From Aminicenans sp964648465 (GTDB lineage Bacteria; Acidobacteriota; Aminicenantia; Aminicenantales; Aminicenantaceae): a stretch of DNA of 64,000 nt. The DNA is taken from NCBI GenBank assembly GCA_964648465.1, contig CAZYMU010000015.1, forward strand, positions 1-64,000, in the 5' to 3' direction. The translations under genes and the position numbers were made by a program. A model generated the notes under the pieces. It was given only the letters and a program-made list of their open reading frames with translations, was not told where the DNA came from and ran no database searches. Every line of letters starts with the position of its first letter. Positions within the stretch are counted from its first letter, which is position 1. Positions 1 to 8,617 of the stretch are shown piece by piece.

Positions 1-49
1 TGGCGTTAAAAATCTTAGTGGAGCGCAGACATGCCCTCAAATTCATCTT
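1..49 (-). repeat. Partial copy of repeat family B (about 260 bp, terminal inverted repeats)
   Basis: This is the reverse complement of the left end of the elements at 31835-32094 and 63141-63406. It ends with CCCTCAAATTCATCT, the terminal repeat of the family. The rest of this copy lies outside the window. It abuts a family A element, as also happens near 63 kb. Confidence 0.8.
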
Positions 50-56
50 ATCTAAG

Positions 57-194
57 TTCAGCAATTTTTACCTTACAGGCAAGCCGATCTTACCGCATCT
101 GCTTCGTTACAGCTCATTCGTAGTGAAGGACCACAACTTCATGCGCTGTGCCTTGCATCTGCAACAAGCTTGGCTCGTGAATAATCCAGGTTAG
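57..194 (+). repeat. Repeat family A, palindromic element, copy 1
   Basis: About 135 bp, closely matching 62953-63119 and 61681-61789. The core is a long imperfect hairpin. Its best-preserved arms (copy 3) are ACAGCGCAT and ATGCGCTGT around an inner GTGGT/ACCAC; copy 1 has ACAGCTCAT in the left arm and GTAGT in the inner one. It starts with TTCAGCAATTTTTACC and ends with GTGAATAATCCAGGTTAG, two bases before the stop codon of the Lon-like gene. It may act as a terminator or RNA-stability hairpin for that gene, but this is inference. Confidence 0.85.
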
Positions 195-195
195 A

Positions 196-2625
196 TTATT
201 CTTTATCCTTTTCTCTAGAAGAGGTAAAAGTTTTCCAGCTTTTTGCGAGCCGCTGGAGTTCCTCATCAACAAGGTAATTTACCGTGCCCTCTTCAAATAT
301 TCCGTCTTTTTTTCTTTTTCCTGCTTCAGTACCTGTTAGAATCTCAATACCCTCATCAATAGTTTTGACAGGATAGATGTGGAATTTTCCTTGTTCTACG
401 GCTTTTATTACATTTTTTTTAAGCATGAGATTCTGGATGTTTTGATGAGGAATAATTACCCCCTGGATTCCTGTCAGGCCTTTTGCCTTGCATACTTTAA
501 AAAACCCTTCAATTTTTTCGTTTACTCCTCCAATAGGCTGAATCTCTCCTTTCTGGTTGAGAGATCCTGTTACAGAAATGTCCTGTCTCAAAGGCAGGTT
601 AGAAAGACTTGAGAGAATAGCGTAGACTTCTGTGGATGAAGCACTGTCTCCATCTACTCCGGAGTAAGACTGTTCGAAAGCGATGCTTGCGGAGAGAGAA
701 AATGGTTTATTTTGGGCATATTTACCTCTGAGGAAGCCTCCCAGGATAAGAACTCCTTTGTTGTGTGTACGGCCGCTCATGTCTGCTTCCCTCTCGATAT
801 TTATGACCCCTGCGCGTCCAACTGCTGTTGTTGCTGTGATACGGGTGGGCTTTCCGAATGAAAATCCTCCGGTAAAATAAACAGAAAGTCCGTTTACCTG
901 TCCTACGACACGGCCTTTTGTGTCTATCATAATGCTTCCGTCTTCGATCATCTCCTGGATTTGATTTTCAATAAGGCTTACACGTTCGAAACGCTCTTCA
1001 ATGGTTCTTTCCACATGCTTGCGGCTTATCAGCTTTTTTTTGTCTCTATTTGCCCAATAATTGGCTTCTCGAATGATGTCAGCAATGTTATGGAATCGGG
1101 TCGACAGTTTTTTTTGTCTTCCTGCCAGCCTTGTGCAGTACTCAATAATTGCAGCGATGCCGTTTCTGTCGAGAGGATACAATTTGTCTTCCTCGGTTAT
1201 TTTTTTTATGAAGGTTACGTATTCGAGGATAGTTTTGTTATCTTTATTTGTTTCTGAACTGAATTCAGCTTTAATCTTGAAGATTTTCTTAAACTCTTCA
1301 TCCATAATATATAGATAATTATAAATATAGGCGGCTCCTATTATGACTACTTTTACATCGATTTTGATGGATTGAGGTTTAAGCCGACTAGTTGTGGCAA
1401 AATACATTGACATGTAATTTTGAATTTCAAGGCTTTTATTTCTCAAAGTCCTTTTAAGAGTTTGCCATACTCCCTGCTCAGTAATAGCATCCAGAGCGTT
1501 CATGACCAGATATCCTCCATTGGCTTTGAGGAAAGAGCCTGCCTTTATTTTTGTGAAGTCTGTTTGGAGCAGCCCGAGACGATTCATAGTTGACTCGATG
1601 GATCCAAAAAGGTTGATATAGTTTGGATTTGTTTCTATTACAACTGGAGCACCCTTTTGATCGGAGTTATCGATGAGAAGATTAACCTTATATTCAAGAA
1701 ATGGATAGAGACTTACTTTTTCCTTTATTTTCTTTGTGTCTATTTTGAAAAGCTCGATATTTTTGGAAAGATTTGTCTCCACATCATCAAGATAACTGGA
1801 TATTTTTGGATATTTGAATTTGACTCTTATGTCGGAAATGGCTCCCTGGATTACAGGGATCAGAGATTCCTCATCCCATTGTTTCAGCAACTGGCGAGTC
1901 TTTTCATCAGTTTCTTTTATCTGTTTGAAGATTCCTTCGAGTTTATCAGCCAGTTTGTCGTATTTCGTCTTTAGTTCTTCCAGGAGTTTTTTCGGGAACT
2001 TTTTTCCCCTTACTAAAGCTTCCAGTTTATTAAATGGAGTGGGTTTTCCTTTTATTATTGGGACAAGATCAGGCTTGAGATAAGGCCCCATCTGTACCTG
2101 AATGACTGAGAATCCTTCTTTTATGACTTTTTCTTGAAAATTATCAAATATTGCCTTTTGCTTTTTCCCCTGGTTCTCGATGATACTATCTCTTTTTTCT
2201 GAATAGTACTTACTCTTTAACATTTCTGGGATATTAGTTTTTAGCATTTTTATTAAACGTTTCATTGCTTCTCTAAAGAGCTTCCCTTTACCGGCAGGAA
2301 GAGTTATAAGTGCAGGTTCATCAGTAGTTTTGAAATTGTTGACATATAAAATATCATCGGGAGTTTCTTTTTCCTTATCAAGTTTTTCTAAAAGATGCTT
2401 TATTGTAGTAGTCCGTCCTGTTCCTACCATTCCTGTAATAAAAATATTAAACCCACGGCTCTTGATATCTAATCCTGTCTGGATCGCTTTGAGTGCTTCT
2501 TCTTGACCAATGATTCCTTCACACACCTTACATTTATCGCTTGTGTCGTAGGGGATCTTTTCAATATCTAGTCTCCATGTGAGTTTCTCCGGTTGTATTT
2601 CTTCAAAATGATCTGATTTTCTCAT
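196..2625 (-). CDS. Lon-like (LonB/AAA_32 type) ATP-dependent protease
   Basis: An 809-residue protein of the COG1067 Lon-related family, expected to be a cytoplasmic ATP-dependent serine protease for protein quality control. Residues 65-72 form a P-loop (GMVGTGRT) in which the usual Lys is Arg. I believe this is common in this Lon branch, so it need not mean loss of ATP binding. An ANGGYLVMNALD segment in the middle occupies the Walker B region. The C-terminal third is the Lon protease domain: the catalytic Ser is S661 in GDSAS and the Lys is K704 in GGVNEKIEG, 43 residues apart as in classical Lon. A CxxC pair sits at residues 32-35. The ATG is preceded by AGGAGAA on the minus strand. The gene is monocistronic here and ends against repeat element A1. 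Function as a protease is well supported; the substrate is unknown. Confidence 0.9.
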   Translation of the reverse strand: MRKSDHFEEIQPEKLTWRLDIEKIPYDTSDKCKVCEGIIGQEEALKAIQTGLDIKSRGFNIFITGMVGTGRTTTIKHLLEKLDKEKETPDDILYVNNFKTTDEPALITLPAGKGKLFREAMKRLIKMLKTNIPEMLKSKYYSEKRDSIIENQGKKQKAIFDNFQEKVIKEGFSVIQVQMGPYLKPDLVPIIKGKPTPFNKLEALVRGKKFPKKLLEELKTKYDKLADKLEGIFKQIKETDEKTRQLLKQWDEESLIPVIQGAISDIRVKFKYPKISSYLDDVETNLSKNIELFKIDTKKIKEKVSLYPFLEYKVNLLIDNSDQKGAPVVIETNPNYINLFGSIESTMNRLGLLQTDFTKIKAGSFLKANGGYLVMNALDAITEQGVWQTLKRTLRNKSLEIQNYMSMYFATTSRLKPQSIKIDVKVVIIGAAYIYNYLYIMDEEFKKIFKIKAEFSSETNKDNKTILEYVTFIKKITEEDKLYPLDRNGIAAIIEYCTRLAGRQKKLSTRFHNIADIIREANYWANRDKKKLISRKHVERTIEERFERVSLIENQIQEMIEDGSIMIDTKGRVVGQVNGLSVYFTGGFSFGKPTRITATTAVGRAGVINIEREADMSGRTHNKGVLILGGFLRGKYAQNKPFSLSASIAFEQSYSGVDGDSASSTEVYAILSSLSNLPLRQDISVTGSLNQKGEIQPIGGVNEKIEGFFKVCKAKGLTGIQGVIIPHQNIQNLMLKKNVIKAVEQGKFHIYPVKTIDEGIEILTGTEAGKRKKDGIFEEGTVNYLVDEELQRLAKSWKTFTSSREKDKE

Positions 2626-2815
2626 ATTAGTATTCTCCTTTGTTTCCCGAAGTATTAATATAATGAGTTTTTATCACAAAAAGTTGAGGCTGGCAAGAAA
2701 GCTAATGTTGAAAGTCCTTATAATTTTTCTCATTTTTTCCTATTCCTGCATGGTCTAATATTTGAGCTTTATTTTTTTATTTGATAGAATAAAGAAAATT
2801 TTGGAGGGCATAAGA

Positions 2816-3937
2816 GTGAAAGATATTCAGATTGAGAAAGTAAAAACAAAAAAAGACCTAAAACAATTTATTATGTTTCCATGGAAAGTTTATAAAGATG
2901 ATTCAAATTGGGTCCCTCCTCTAATCATGGATCTTAAAGAGAGAATTAATAAGAAAAAGAATCCCTTTTTTGAGCATGCAGATATAGATCTTTATTTGGC
3001 ACGAAAAGATGGTGAAATAACAGGAAGGATTGCTGCTATAATCGATGAAAATCACAATTCATTTCATAATGAGAAAATTGTTTTTTTTGGCCTTTATGAG
3101 AGTTTTAATAACTTAGAAACAGCAAAATGCCTCTTGGATGAAGTGGCTAATTGGGGGAAGGAAAGAGGGATGGAGATTCTAAGAGGTCCTATGAATCTTT
3201 CCATGAACGACGAATGTGCATTTCTGCTTGAGGGTTTTGATTCTCCCCCCGTTATTATGATGCCATATAACCCACCATATTATTTGGAATTAATGGAAAA
3301 ATGTGGGTTGGAAAAGGCAAAGGACTTGTATGCTTTTTTCATGAAAACTGACCATAAAACGGCTGAAAAGGTCAATACAATTGTTGAGGATGTCAAGAAA
3401 AAAACCACTATTACTTTAAGAACTGTTGACATGAAAAACCTTAAAAGCGAGGCTGAAAAGATAAAATATGTATATAATCATGGATGGGAAAGGAATTGGG
3501 GTTTTGTTCCATGGACTGATAAAGAGATGGATCATATGACAAAGAATCTCAAACTGATGGCTGATCCGGATCTTGTGATAATAGCAGAAGATAAAGGCAA
3601 ACCTGTGGGTTTTGCTTTTGGTTTGCCGAATTACAATGAAGTAATAAAAAGAATGAATGGGAGGCTTACTCCTATGTCAATCATTAAATTTCTTATTTAC
3701 CGAAGAAAAATCAAGGGGGTTCGTGCCTTAGTTTTTGGACTCGTCAAGGAATATCGACAAACAGGACTGAGTTACCTGCTATATTCAAAGCTGGCAGAGA
3801 ATGGGATTGCAAGGGGATATGAGTGGGGGGAGACGTCATGGCAATTAGAAGACAACGAGGCAGTTAATCGGTTTGTCATTTCTATAGGAGGAGAGATATA
3901 TAAGAAATACCGAATATTCGAGAAAAGAGTTTCTTGA
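2816..3937 (+). CDS. GNAT-superfamily N-acetyltransferase-like protein
   Basis: A protein of about 373 residues in a widespread uncharacterised family that starts with an FPWxxYxDDxxWVPPL segment and ends with a GNAT-like fold. Here FPWKVYKDDSNWVPPL is near residue 22, and the C-terminal GNAT core contains ARKDGEITGRIAA-like and VKEYRQTGLSYLLY segments, the latter resembling the acetyl-CoA binding motif A. I place the start at GTG 2816 because GGAGG lies 8 bases upstream; the open frame extends further to TTG 2762 but that part has no ribosome site. It stands alone between the divergent Lon-like gene and ribH. Substrate unknown. Confidence 0.75.
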   Translation: MKDIQIEKVKTKKDLKQFIMFPWKVYKDDSNWVPPLIMDLKERINKKKNPFFEHADIDLYLARKDGEITGRIAAIIDENHNSFHNEKIVFFGLYESFNNLETAKCLLDEVANWGKERGMEILRGPMNLSMNDECAFLLEGFDSPPVIMMPYNPPYYLELMEKCGLEKAKDLYAFFMKTDHKTAEKVNTIVEDVKKKTTITLRTVDMKNLKSEAEKIKYVYNHGWERNWGFVPWTDKEMDHMTKNLKLMADPDLVIIAEDKGKPVGFAFGLPNYNEVIKRMNGRLTPMSIIKFLIYRRKIKGVRALVFGLVKEYRQTGLSYLLYSKLAENGIARGYEWGETSWQLEDNEAVNRFVISIGGEIYKKYRIFEKRVS

Positions 3938-4090
3938 GAATAACTGTTCAGTCATTTAAGATAATAGAGTCAGGATAGGAAGAGGAGCCAATTAGCATAA
4001 AGGTTCATTTTTTTCTATTCCGGACAATGAAAAATGCCATTTTATGAGGATGTGAAAGCAAACTTATAAGGAAAATTGAGGGAGAGAAAT

Positions 4091-4561
4091 ATGGAAACAT
4101 ATCATGGAAAGCTTCAAGCAAAAGGTTTTAAGATCGGAATCGTTTTAAGCCGATTTAATCAATTTATTTCTGAAAGATTGTTAGATGGGGCAATTGATGC
4201 ACTCAATAAGTTAGGTGCCGAAGACAAGGATATATCTATATATAAGGTTCCGGGTTCTTTTGAAATTCCTTTAGTAGTGAAAAAGCTTGCCAGGTCAAAA
4301 AAAGTTGACGGTATTGTTTGCCTGGGGGCCCTTATCAGAGGTGACACACCACACTTCGATTTTTTAAGTGCAGAAGTAACCAAAGGGTTAGCACAAATCT
4401 CTATGGAAGAGGAAGTAGCTGTATCTTTTGGAATACTAACGGTTGATACCATTGAGCAGGGAATAGAACGAGCGGGTACAAAGTCAGGAAATAAAGGTTA
4501 TGACGCTGTTTTTGCTCTCATTGAGACGCTGAACTTGCTCAGGGAAGCTGGTCTTAAATAG
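4091..4561 (+). CDS. ribH: 6,7-dimethyl-8-ribityllumazine synthase
   Basis: Catalyses the penultimate step of riboflavin synthesis, joining 5-amino-6-ribitylaminouracil with 3,4-dihydroxy-2-butanone 4-phosphate. The 156-residue length is normal. Visible hallmarks are SRFNQFISERLLDGA at the N terminus, VPGSFEIPL, and GALIRGDTPHFDFL with the catalytic His. The ATG at 4091 follows GGAGAG and is preferred over the in-frame TTG at 4076. It is followed by nusB and lysS; a ribH-nusB pair is a very common arrangement. I see no FMN riboswitch in the 150 bases upstream. The other rib genes are not in the window. Confidence 0.95.
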   Translation: METYHGKLQAKGFKIGIVLSRFNQFISERLLDGAIDALNKLGAEDKDISIYKVPGSFEIPLVVKKLARSKKVDGIVCLGALIRGDTPHFDFLSAEVTKGLAQISMEEEVAVSFGILTVDTIEQGIERAGTKSGNKGYDAVFALIETLNLLREAGLK

Positions 4562-4594
4562 GACTGAATTACCAACCCTGAATAATTAAGTTAC

Positions 4595-5035
4595 ATGGGG
4601 AAGAGAAGAAAATCTCGGGAGTATACATTACAGCTTCTTTTTCAAATAGAATTCAATAACTCCAAACCTGAAAAAATACAGGAACAATACTGGAAGAACA
4701 AAAAAGTGCCTGAAGAAATAAAGGAATACAGTGTCTGGCTGTTAAATGGTGTAATTTCTTACAGGGAGAAAATCGATGACATCATTCAATCTGTATCAGA
4801 AAATTGGCGTGTATCCCGTATGGCTGTGGTGGATCGCAATATCTTGCGCATAGCTGTTCTTGAACTTTTTTTTGGAGAGAATCTTGCACCGGCTATTGTG
4901 ATTAATGAAGCAATCGAAATAGCTAAGAAATTCAGCAGTGAGAAGTCTGCTGCTTTTATTAACGGCATTTTAGATGCATTGAGAAAAGAATCAGATAAAA
5001 TAAAAGTATCTTTGAAGGAAGAGAAAAATGGTTGA
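4595..5035 (+). CDS. nusB: Transcription antitermination factor NusB
   Basis: A 146-residue all-helical RNA-binding protein that joins NusE/S10 on boxA RNA for rRNA antitermination. Typical family features are the RRKSREYTLQLLFQIEF start, a central WRVSRMAVVDRNILRIAVLEL segment and the end AIEIAKKFSSEKSAAFINGILD. It sits 33 bases after ribH and its last codons overlap the start of lysS by 8 bases, so the three genes are probably co-transcribed and translationally coupled at the nusB-lysS junction. Confidence 0.95.
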   Translation: MGKRRKSREYTLQLLFQIEFNNSKPEKIQEQYWKNKKVPEEIKEYSVWLLNGVISYREKIDDIIQSVSENWRVSRMAVVDRNILRIAVLELFFGENLAPAIVINEAIEIAKKFSSEKSAAFINGILDALRKESDKIKVSLKEEKNG

Positions 5036-6554
5036 TAAAAAGGATTCTGCTAATAAAATGACGTTAAATGAAGAGATGAAATCTGAAAAAAGCGATCAGG
5101 AAATAGCCCGTGAGAATAAAATGGAAAAACTTTCTAGGGAAGGGATTGAGCTTTTTCCACACAGAGTAGAAATAACGCATTCTGTTTTTGATATTGTTTC
5201 AGGGTTTTCTTCATTTTCTAATGAGGAACTCGAAGAGAAGAAGGTAGAAGTATTTGTACCGGGAAGGATTATTTCTATTCGTAAGATGGGGAGGGCAATC
5301 TTTTTTCACATTGCCGACAGCCGTACCAAAGTTCAAGCATATCTGCGTGAAGATAAAGTGGGCAAGAAATATTTCACTCTATTTTCCCTTATTGATATTG
5401 GAGACATTATTGCTGTCAAAGGAATTGTATTCAAAACAAGAACCGGGGAACTGACCGTTTTAGCTGATTCGTTTACATTTTTGGCAAAATGTCTTCACCC
5501 TCTTCCGGAAAAATGGCATGGCTTGCAGGATATAGAACTTCGTTATAGAAAGAGACATATTGATTTAATTGTAAATCCCGAAGAAAGAGAAGTTTTTAGG
5601 TTAAGAAGCACATTGATCGCACACATTAGAAAGTTTTTTGATCAAAGGGGATATATTGAAGTCGAAACCCCTATGATGCATAGTATTCCTGGAGGGGCTC
5701 TGGCAAAGCCTTTTAAAACGTTCCACAATGCATTGGGAATAGAACTTTATTTAAGAATAGCCCCAGAGCTGTACTTAAAAAGGTTGACTGTTGGTGGATT
5801 TGAGAAGGTCTATGAAATAAATCGAAATTTCAGGAATGAAGGAATTTCTTCTGAGCACAATCCTGAATTTACAATGCTGGAGTTTTATGAGGCATATAGA
5901 GACTATAATGATATGATGGAATTGACCGAAGAGCTTCTCAATTATTTAAGTTTGACTGTCTTAGGCACGGAAGAACTAATATTTGGAGAGGAAAAGATAT
6001 CTCTGAAAAGACCTTGGAAAAAGATAAAATTTATTGAGGCATTGGTTTACTACAGCGGTCTTTCTCCCAGGAAGTTCGATGATAAGACGAGAATCATTGA
6101 GTTTGCTTCAAACATTGCATCAAATAAAGTGCCTCTTTCTTATGGGAAGGCCTTGGATGTTATTTTTGATAAATATGTGAAGCATAATCTTATTCAACCG
6201 ACATTTGTGATGAATTACCCGAGGGAAATCTCTCCATTGGCAAAGGCATCGAGAGAGAACCCAGAGGAAGTAGAACGCTTTGAACTTGTAATGGGCGGCA
6301 TGGAAATTGCCAATGCATTCAGTGAGTTAACTGATCCCAAAGAGCAGAGAAAAAGGTTTAAACAGCAAGCAGCGGAGAGGGAAAAGGGCGATGAAGAGTC
6401 TCATATGATAGATGCAGATTATGTAAATGCCCTGGAATATGGGCTTCCTCCAACAGGTGGAGAAGGGATTGGCATTGACCGCTTGGTAATGCTTTTTGCC
6501 AACCGGAAATCCATAAGGGAAGTTATCCTATTTCCGCTTCTACGGCCGAAATAA
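5028..6554 (+). CDS. lysS: Lysyl-tRNA synthetase, class II
   Basis: Charges tRNA-Lys. The 508-residue protein has an N-terminal OB-fold anticodon-binding domain (VFVPGRIISIRKMGRAIFFHI), then the class II catalytic core: motif 1 around RKFFDQRGYIEVETPMM, motif 2 FRNEGISSEHNPEFTMLEF, and motif 3 GIGIDRLVMLF near the C terminus. Length and motif order are normal for bacterial LysRS. The ATG overlaps the nusB end by 8 bases. The following gene starts 89 bases later with no clear terminator between, so read-through into the Lol genes is possible. Confidence 0.97.
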   Translation: MVDKKDSANKMTLNEEMKSEKSDQEIARENKMEKLSREGIELFPHRVEITHSVFDIVSGFSSFSNEELEEKKVEVFVPGRIISIRKMGRAIFFHIADSRTKVQAYLREDKVGKKYFTLFSLIDIGDIIAVKGIVFKTRTGELTVLADSFTFLAKCLHPLPEKWHGLQDIELRYRKRHIDLIVNPEEREVFRLRSTLIAHIRKFFDQRGYIEVETPMMHSIPGGALAKPFKTFHNALGIELYLRIAPELYLKRLTVGGFEKVYEINRNFRNEGISSEHNPEFTMLEFYEAYRDYNDMMELTEELLNYLSLTVLGTEELIFGEEKISLKRPWKKIKFIEALVYYSGLSPRKFDDKTRIIEFASNIASNKVPLSYGKALDVIFDKYVKHNLIQPTFVMNYPREISPLAKASRENPEEVERFELVMGGMEIANAFSELTDPKEQRKRFKQQAAEREKGDEESHMIDADYVNALEYGLPPTGGEGIGIDRLVMLFANRKSIREVILFPLLRPK

Positions 6555-6642
6555 TCACTGTATAAAAATTTTAAATTGTCTGCAGCTTTTAATATTTTAT
6601 TCTTGACTCTTCAGTCTTATCTGTTTAGTCTTTACGATAATT

Positions 6643-7863
6643 ATGAGTTATGAATTTTTTGTTGCTAAGCGTTACCTAACTGCAAAAAGAAAACAGGCTT
6701 TTATTTCTGTCATCACTTTTATTTCCATTTTAGGAATAACTATTGGAGTAATGGCACTTGTCATTGCCATTGCCCTGATCACAGGTTTTCAAGGTGATGT
6801 TCAAGATAAAATTCTTGGTTCGACTTCTCATATAATGGTTTCTGATTTTTCAGGTGAGGGATTAAAGGATTATGATCAACTTATATCTAGGATAAAAACA
6901 ATAAAAGGAGTATCGAGTGCCACTCCTGTTGTTTATGATACAGTCCTTCTGAGTGGCCCATATAAGAATTCCGGAGCAATACTTAGAGGAATTGTTTTTG
7001 ACCTGGAAAAAGAGTCGTCACCCTGGCTTAAAGAATTAGAACAGGGACATATCCCTTTGAAAGATACAAAAAGAGAGGGGATTCTTCTCGGCCGCAGTAT
7101 AGCTGTTGCTTTAGGGGGGGGAATCGGGGATGTGGTGACTGTGTTGACTTCTTCTTCTCGCTTATCTCCTGTGGGGCTTATTCCTAAAAGAAAAAAATTC
7201 ATGGTGACAGGGATTTTCTATTCCGGACTCTATGAATTTGACTCGTCTTCAGCCTTAATCTCTTTAGAAGCAGCACAGGATTTGTTTGGACTCGATAATA
7301 GAGTAAGTATGATCCATGTAAATATTGAAGATATTTTTAAAGCGCCAGAAATTAGTGTCAGAATCAGGGAAGTTTTGCCGCCAGAAACTTATACTACGAC
7401 CTGGATGGAATTGAACAAATCCCTTTTCTCAGCTTTGAAACTTGAGAAAAAACTTATGTTTTTCACCATCACTCTTATTATACTTGTCGCGGCCTTGAAT
7501 ATTATTGCGACACTCATTTTAATGGTAATGGAAAAGACAAAAGACATAGGTGTTCTTATTGCCATGGGAGCAACATCTCAGAGTATAAGGAAGATATTTT
7601 TCCTTCAAGGCGCCATGATAGGGCTAATTGGGACAGCTGTAGGCAGTGCATTAGGCTTGATTTGGTGTTGGCTGGCAAATACCTTTGAGATTATTAAAGT
7701 TCCTGTGGATATTTATCAGATTGCCTTTGTCCCTTTTCATATTAAACTTTTGGATTTGTTAATAATAATAGGAGTGTCCCTTTTTATCAGTTTTTTTTCA
7801 ACCCTCTTTCCTTCCCAGAGAGCATCAAGGATAGATCCTGTAAAGGCATTAAAGTATGAGTAG
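6643..7863 (+). CDS. Lipoprotein-releasing ABC transporter permease (LolC/LolE type)
   Basis: A 406-residue inner-membrane protein with MacB-like periplasmic domain and FtsX permease domain. One N-terminal membrane segment (about residues 22-48) is followed by a periplasmic region of about 220 residues, then three C-terminal membrane segments (about 275-300, 318-342, 366-390). It ends with SQRASRIDPVKALKYE, a typical LolC/E tail. With LolD (next gene, 8-base overlap) it would extract lipoproteins from the inner membrane. Only one permease gene is present, which suggests a homodimeric LolF-like arrangement or a second copy elsewhere. Confidence 0.9.
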   Translation: MSYEFFVAKRYLTAKRKQAFISVITFISILGITIGVMALVIAIALITGFQGDVQDKILGSTSHIMVSDFSGEGLKDYDQLISRIKTIKGVSSATPVVYDTVLLSGPYKNSGAILRGIVFDLEKESSPWLKELEQGHIPLKDTKREGILLGRSIAVALGGGIGDVVTVLTSSSRLSPVGLIPKRKKFMVTGIFYSGLYEFDSSSALISLEAAQDLFGLDNRVSMIHVNIEDIFKAPEISVRIREVLPPETYTTTWMELNKSLFSALKLEKKLMFFTITLIILVAALNIIATLILMVMEKTKDIGVLIAMGATSQSIRKIFFLQGAMIGLIGTAVGSALGLIWCWLANTFEIIKVPVDIYQIAFVPFHIKLLDLLIIIGVSLFISFFSTLFPSQRASRIDPVKALKYE

Positions 7864-8548
7864 TATATTAAGAGCTGAAAATCTATGCAAAGATTATCCT
7901 TTGCCAGAGGGGACTTTGCGTGTATTTGACGGATTAAACTTTGAATTGGAGAGAGGCGATCTTGTTGCGATCATGGGCGTTTCAGGAGTCGGGAAGACAA
8001 CGCTCCTTAACTTATTTGGATCCCTTGACAGGCCGACTGGGGGTCGAATTTTTCTAGAGGAAAAAAATATTCTCGAAGGAAGTGAAAAAGAAAAAGCTGA
8101 AATGAGGAACATGAAAATTGGCTTTATTTTTCAGTTTTATCATCTTTTGCCTGAGTTTACAACGTTAGAAAATGTAAAATTTCCCCTTCTGATTAGAGGA
8201 ATTGAAGGCAAAGAAGCTCAGAAGAAATCCGCTGAGGTTCTCAGGGAGGTTTCTTTAGAGGAAAAAATGCTGATCAGACCATGCCAGCTTTCCGGTGGAG
8301 AGCAGCAGCGTGTGGCTATTGCCAGAGCCCTGGTCAATGAACCGAAATTGTTACTGGCAGATGAGCCAACAGGAAATCTTGACTGGAAAACAGGGAAGAA
8401 AATTTTAGAGCTTATTCAGAACCTTCACCAGAAGAAAGGTTTATCCTCTATAATTGTTACCCATAACGAGAAAGTTGCTGGATTCTGCCATAGAACTTAT
8501 CTTATGGAAAACGGAAGAATGGAACTTTTATCCCGGCTGCGAAGTTAA
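7856..8548 (+). CDS. lolD: Lipoprotein-releasing ABC transporter ATPase LolD
   Basis: A 230-residue ABC ATPase with Walker A GVSGVGKTTLL, Q-loop FIFQFYHLLPEF, signature LSGGEQQRVAIARAL, Walker B LLLADEPTGNLD and the H-loop IVTHN. The sequence belongs to the LolD/MacB/FtsE group, and the overlapping upstream permease makes LolD the best call. It energises sorting of lipoproteins to the outer membrane. It is followed 69 bases later by bamA, so lipoprotein sorting and beta-barrel assembly genes are grouped. Confidence 0.92.
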   Translation: MSSILRAENLCKDYPLPEGTLRVFDGLNFELERGDLVAIMGVSGVGKTTLLNLFGSLDRPTGGRIFLEEKNILEGSEKEKAEMRNMKIGFIFQFYHLLPEFTTLENVKFPLLIRGIEGKEAQKKSAEVLREVSLEEKMLIRPCQLSGGEQQRVAIARALVNEPKLLLADEPTGNLDWKTGKKILELIQNLHQKKGLSSIIVTHNEKVAGFCHRTYLMENGRMELLSRLRS

Positions 8549-8617
8549 AAATAGTGTAAAGAAGTAATGTTCATTATTTTGAAAAATAGTGCTTATTATG
8601 GTATAAGGAAGAAGAAA

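Noticed and set aside
3938..4090. FMN riboswitch before ribH
   Set aside because: None of the conserved RFN element boxes are recognisable in the 150-base leader.
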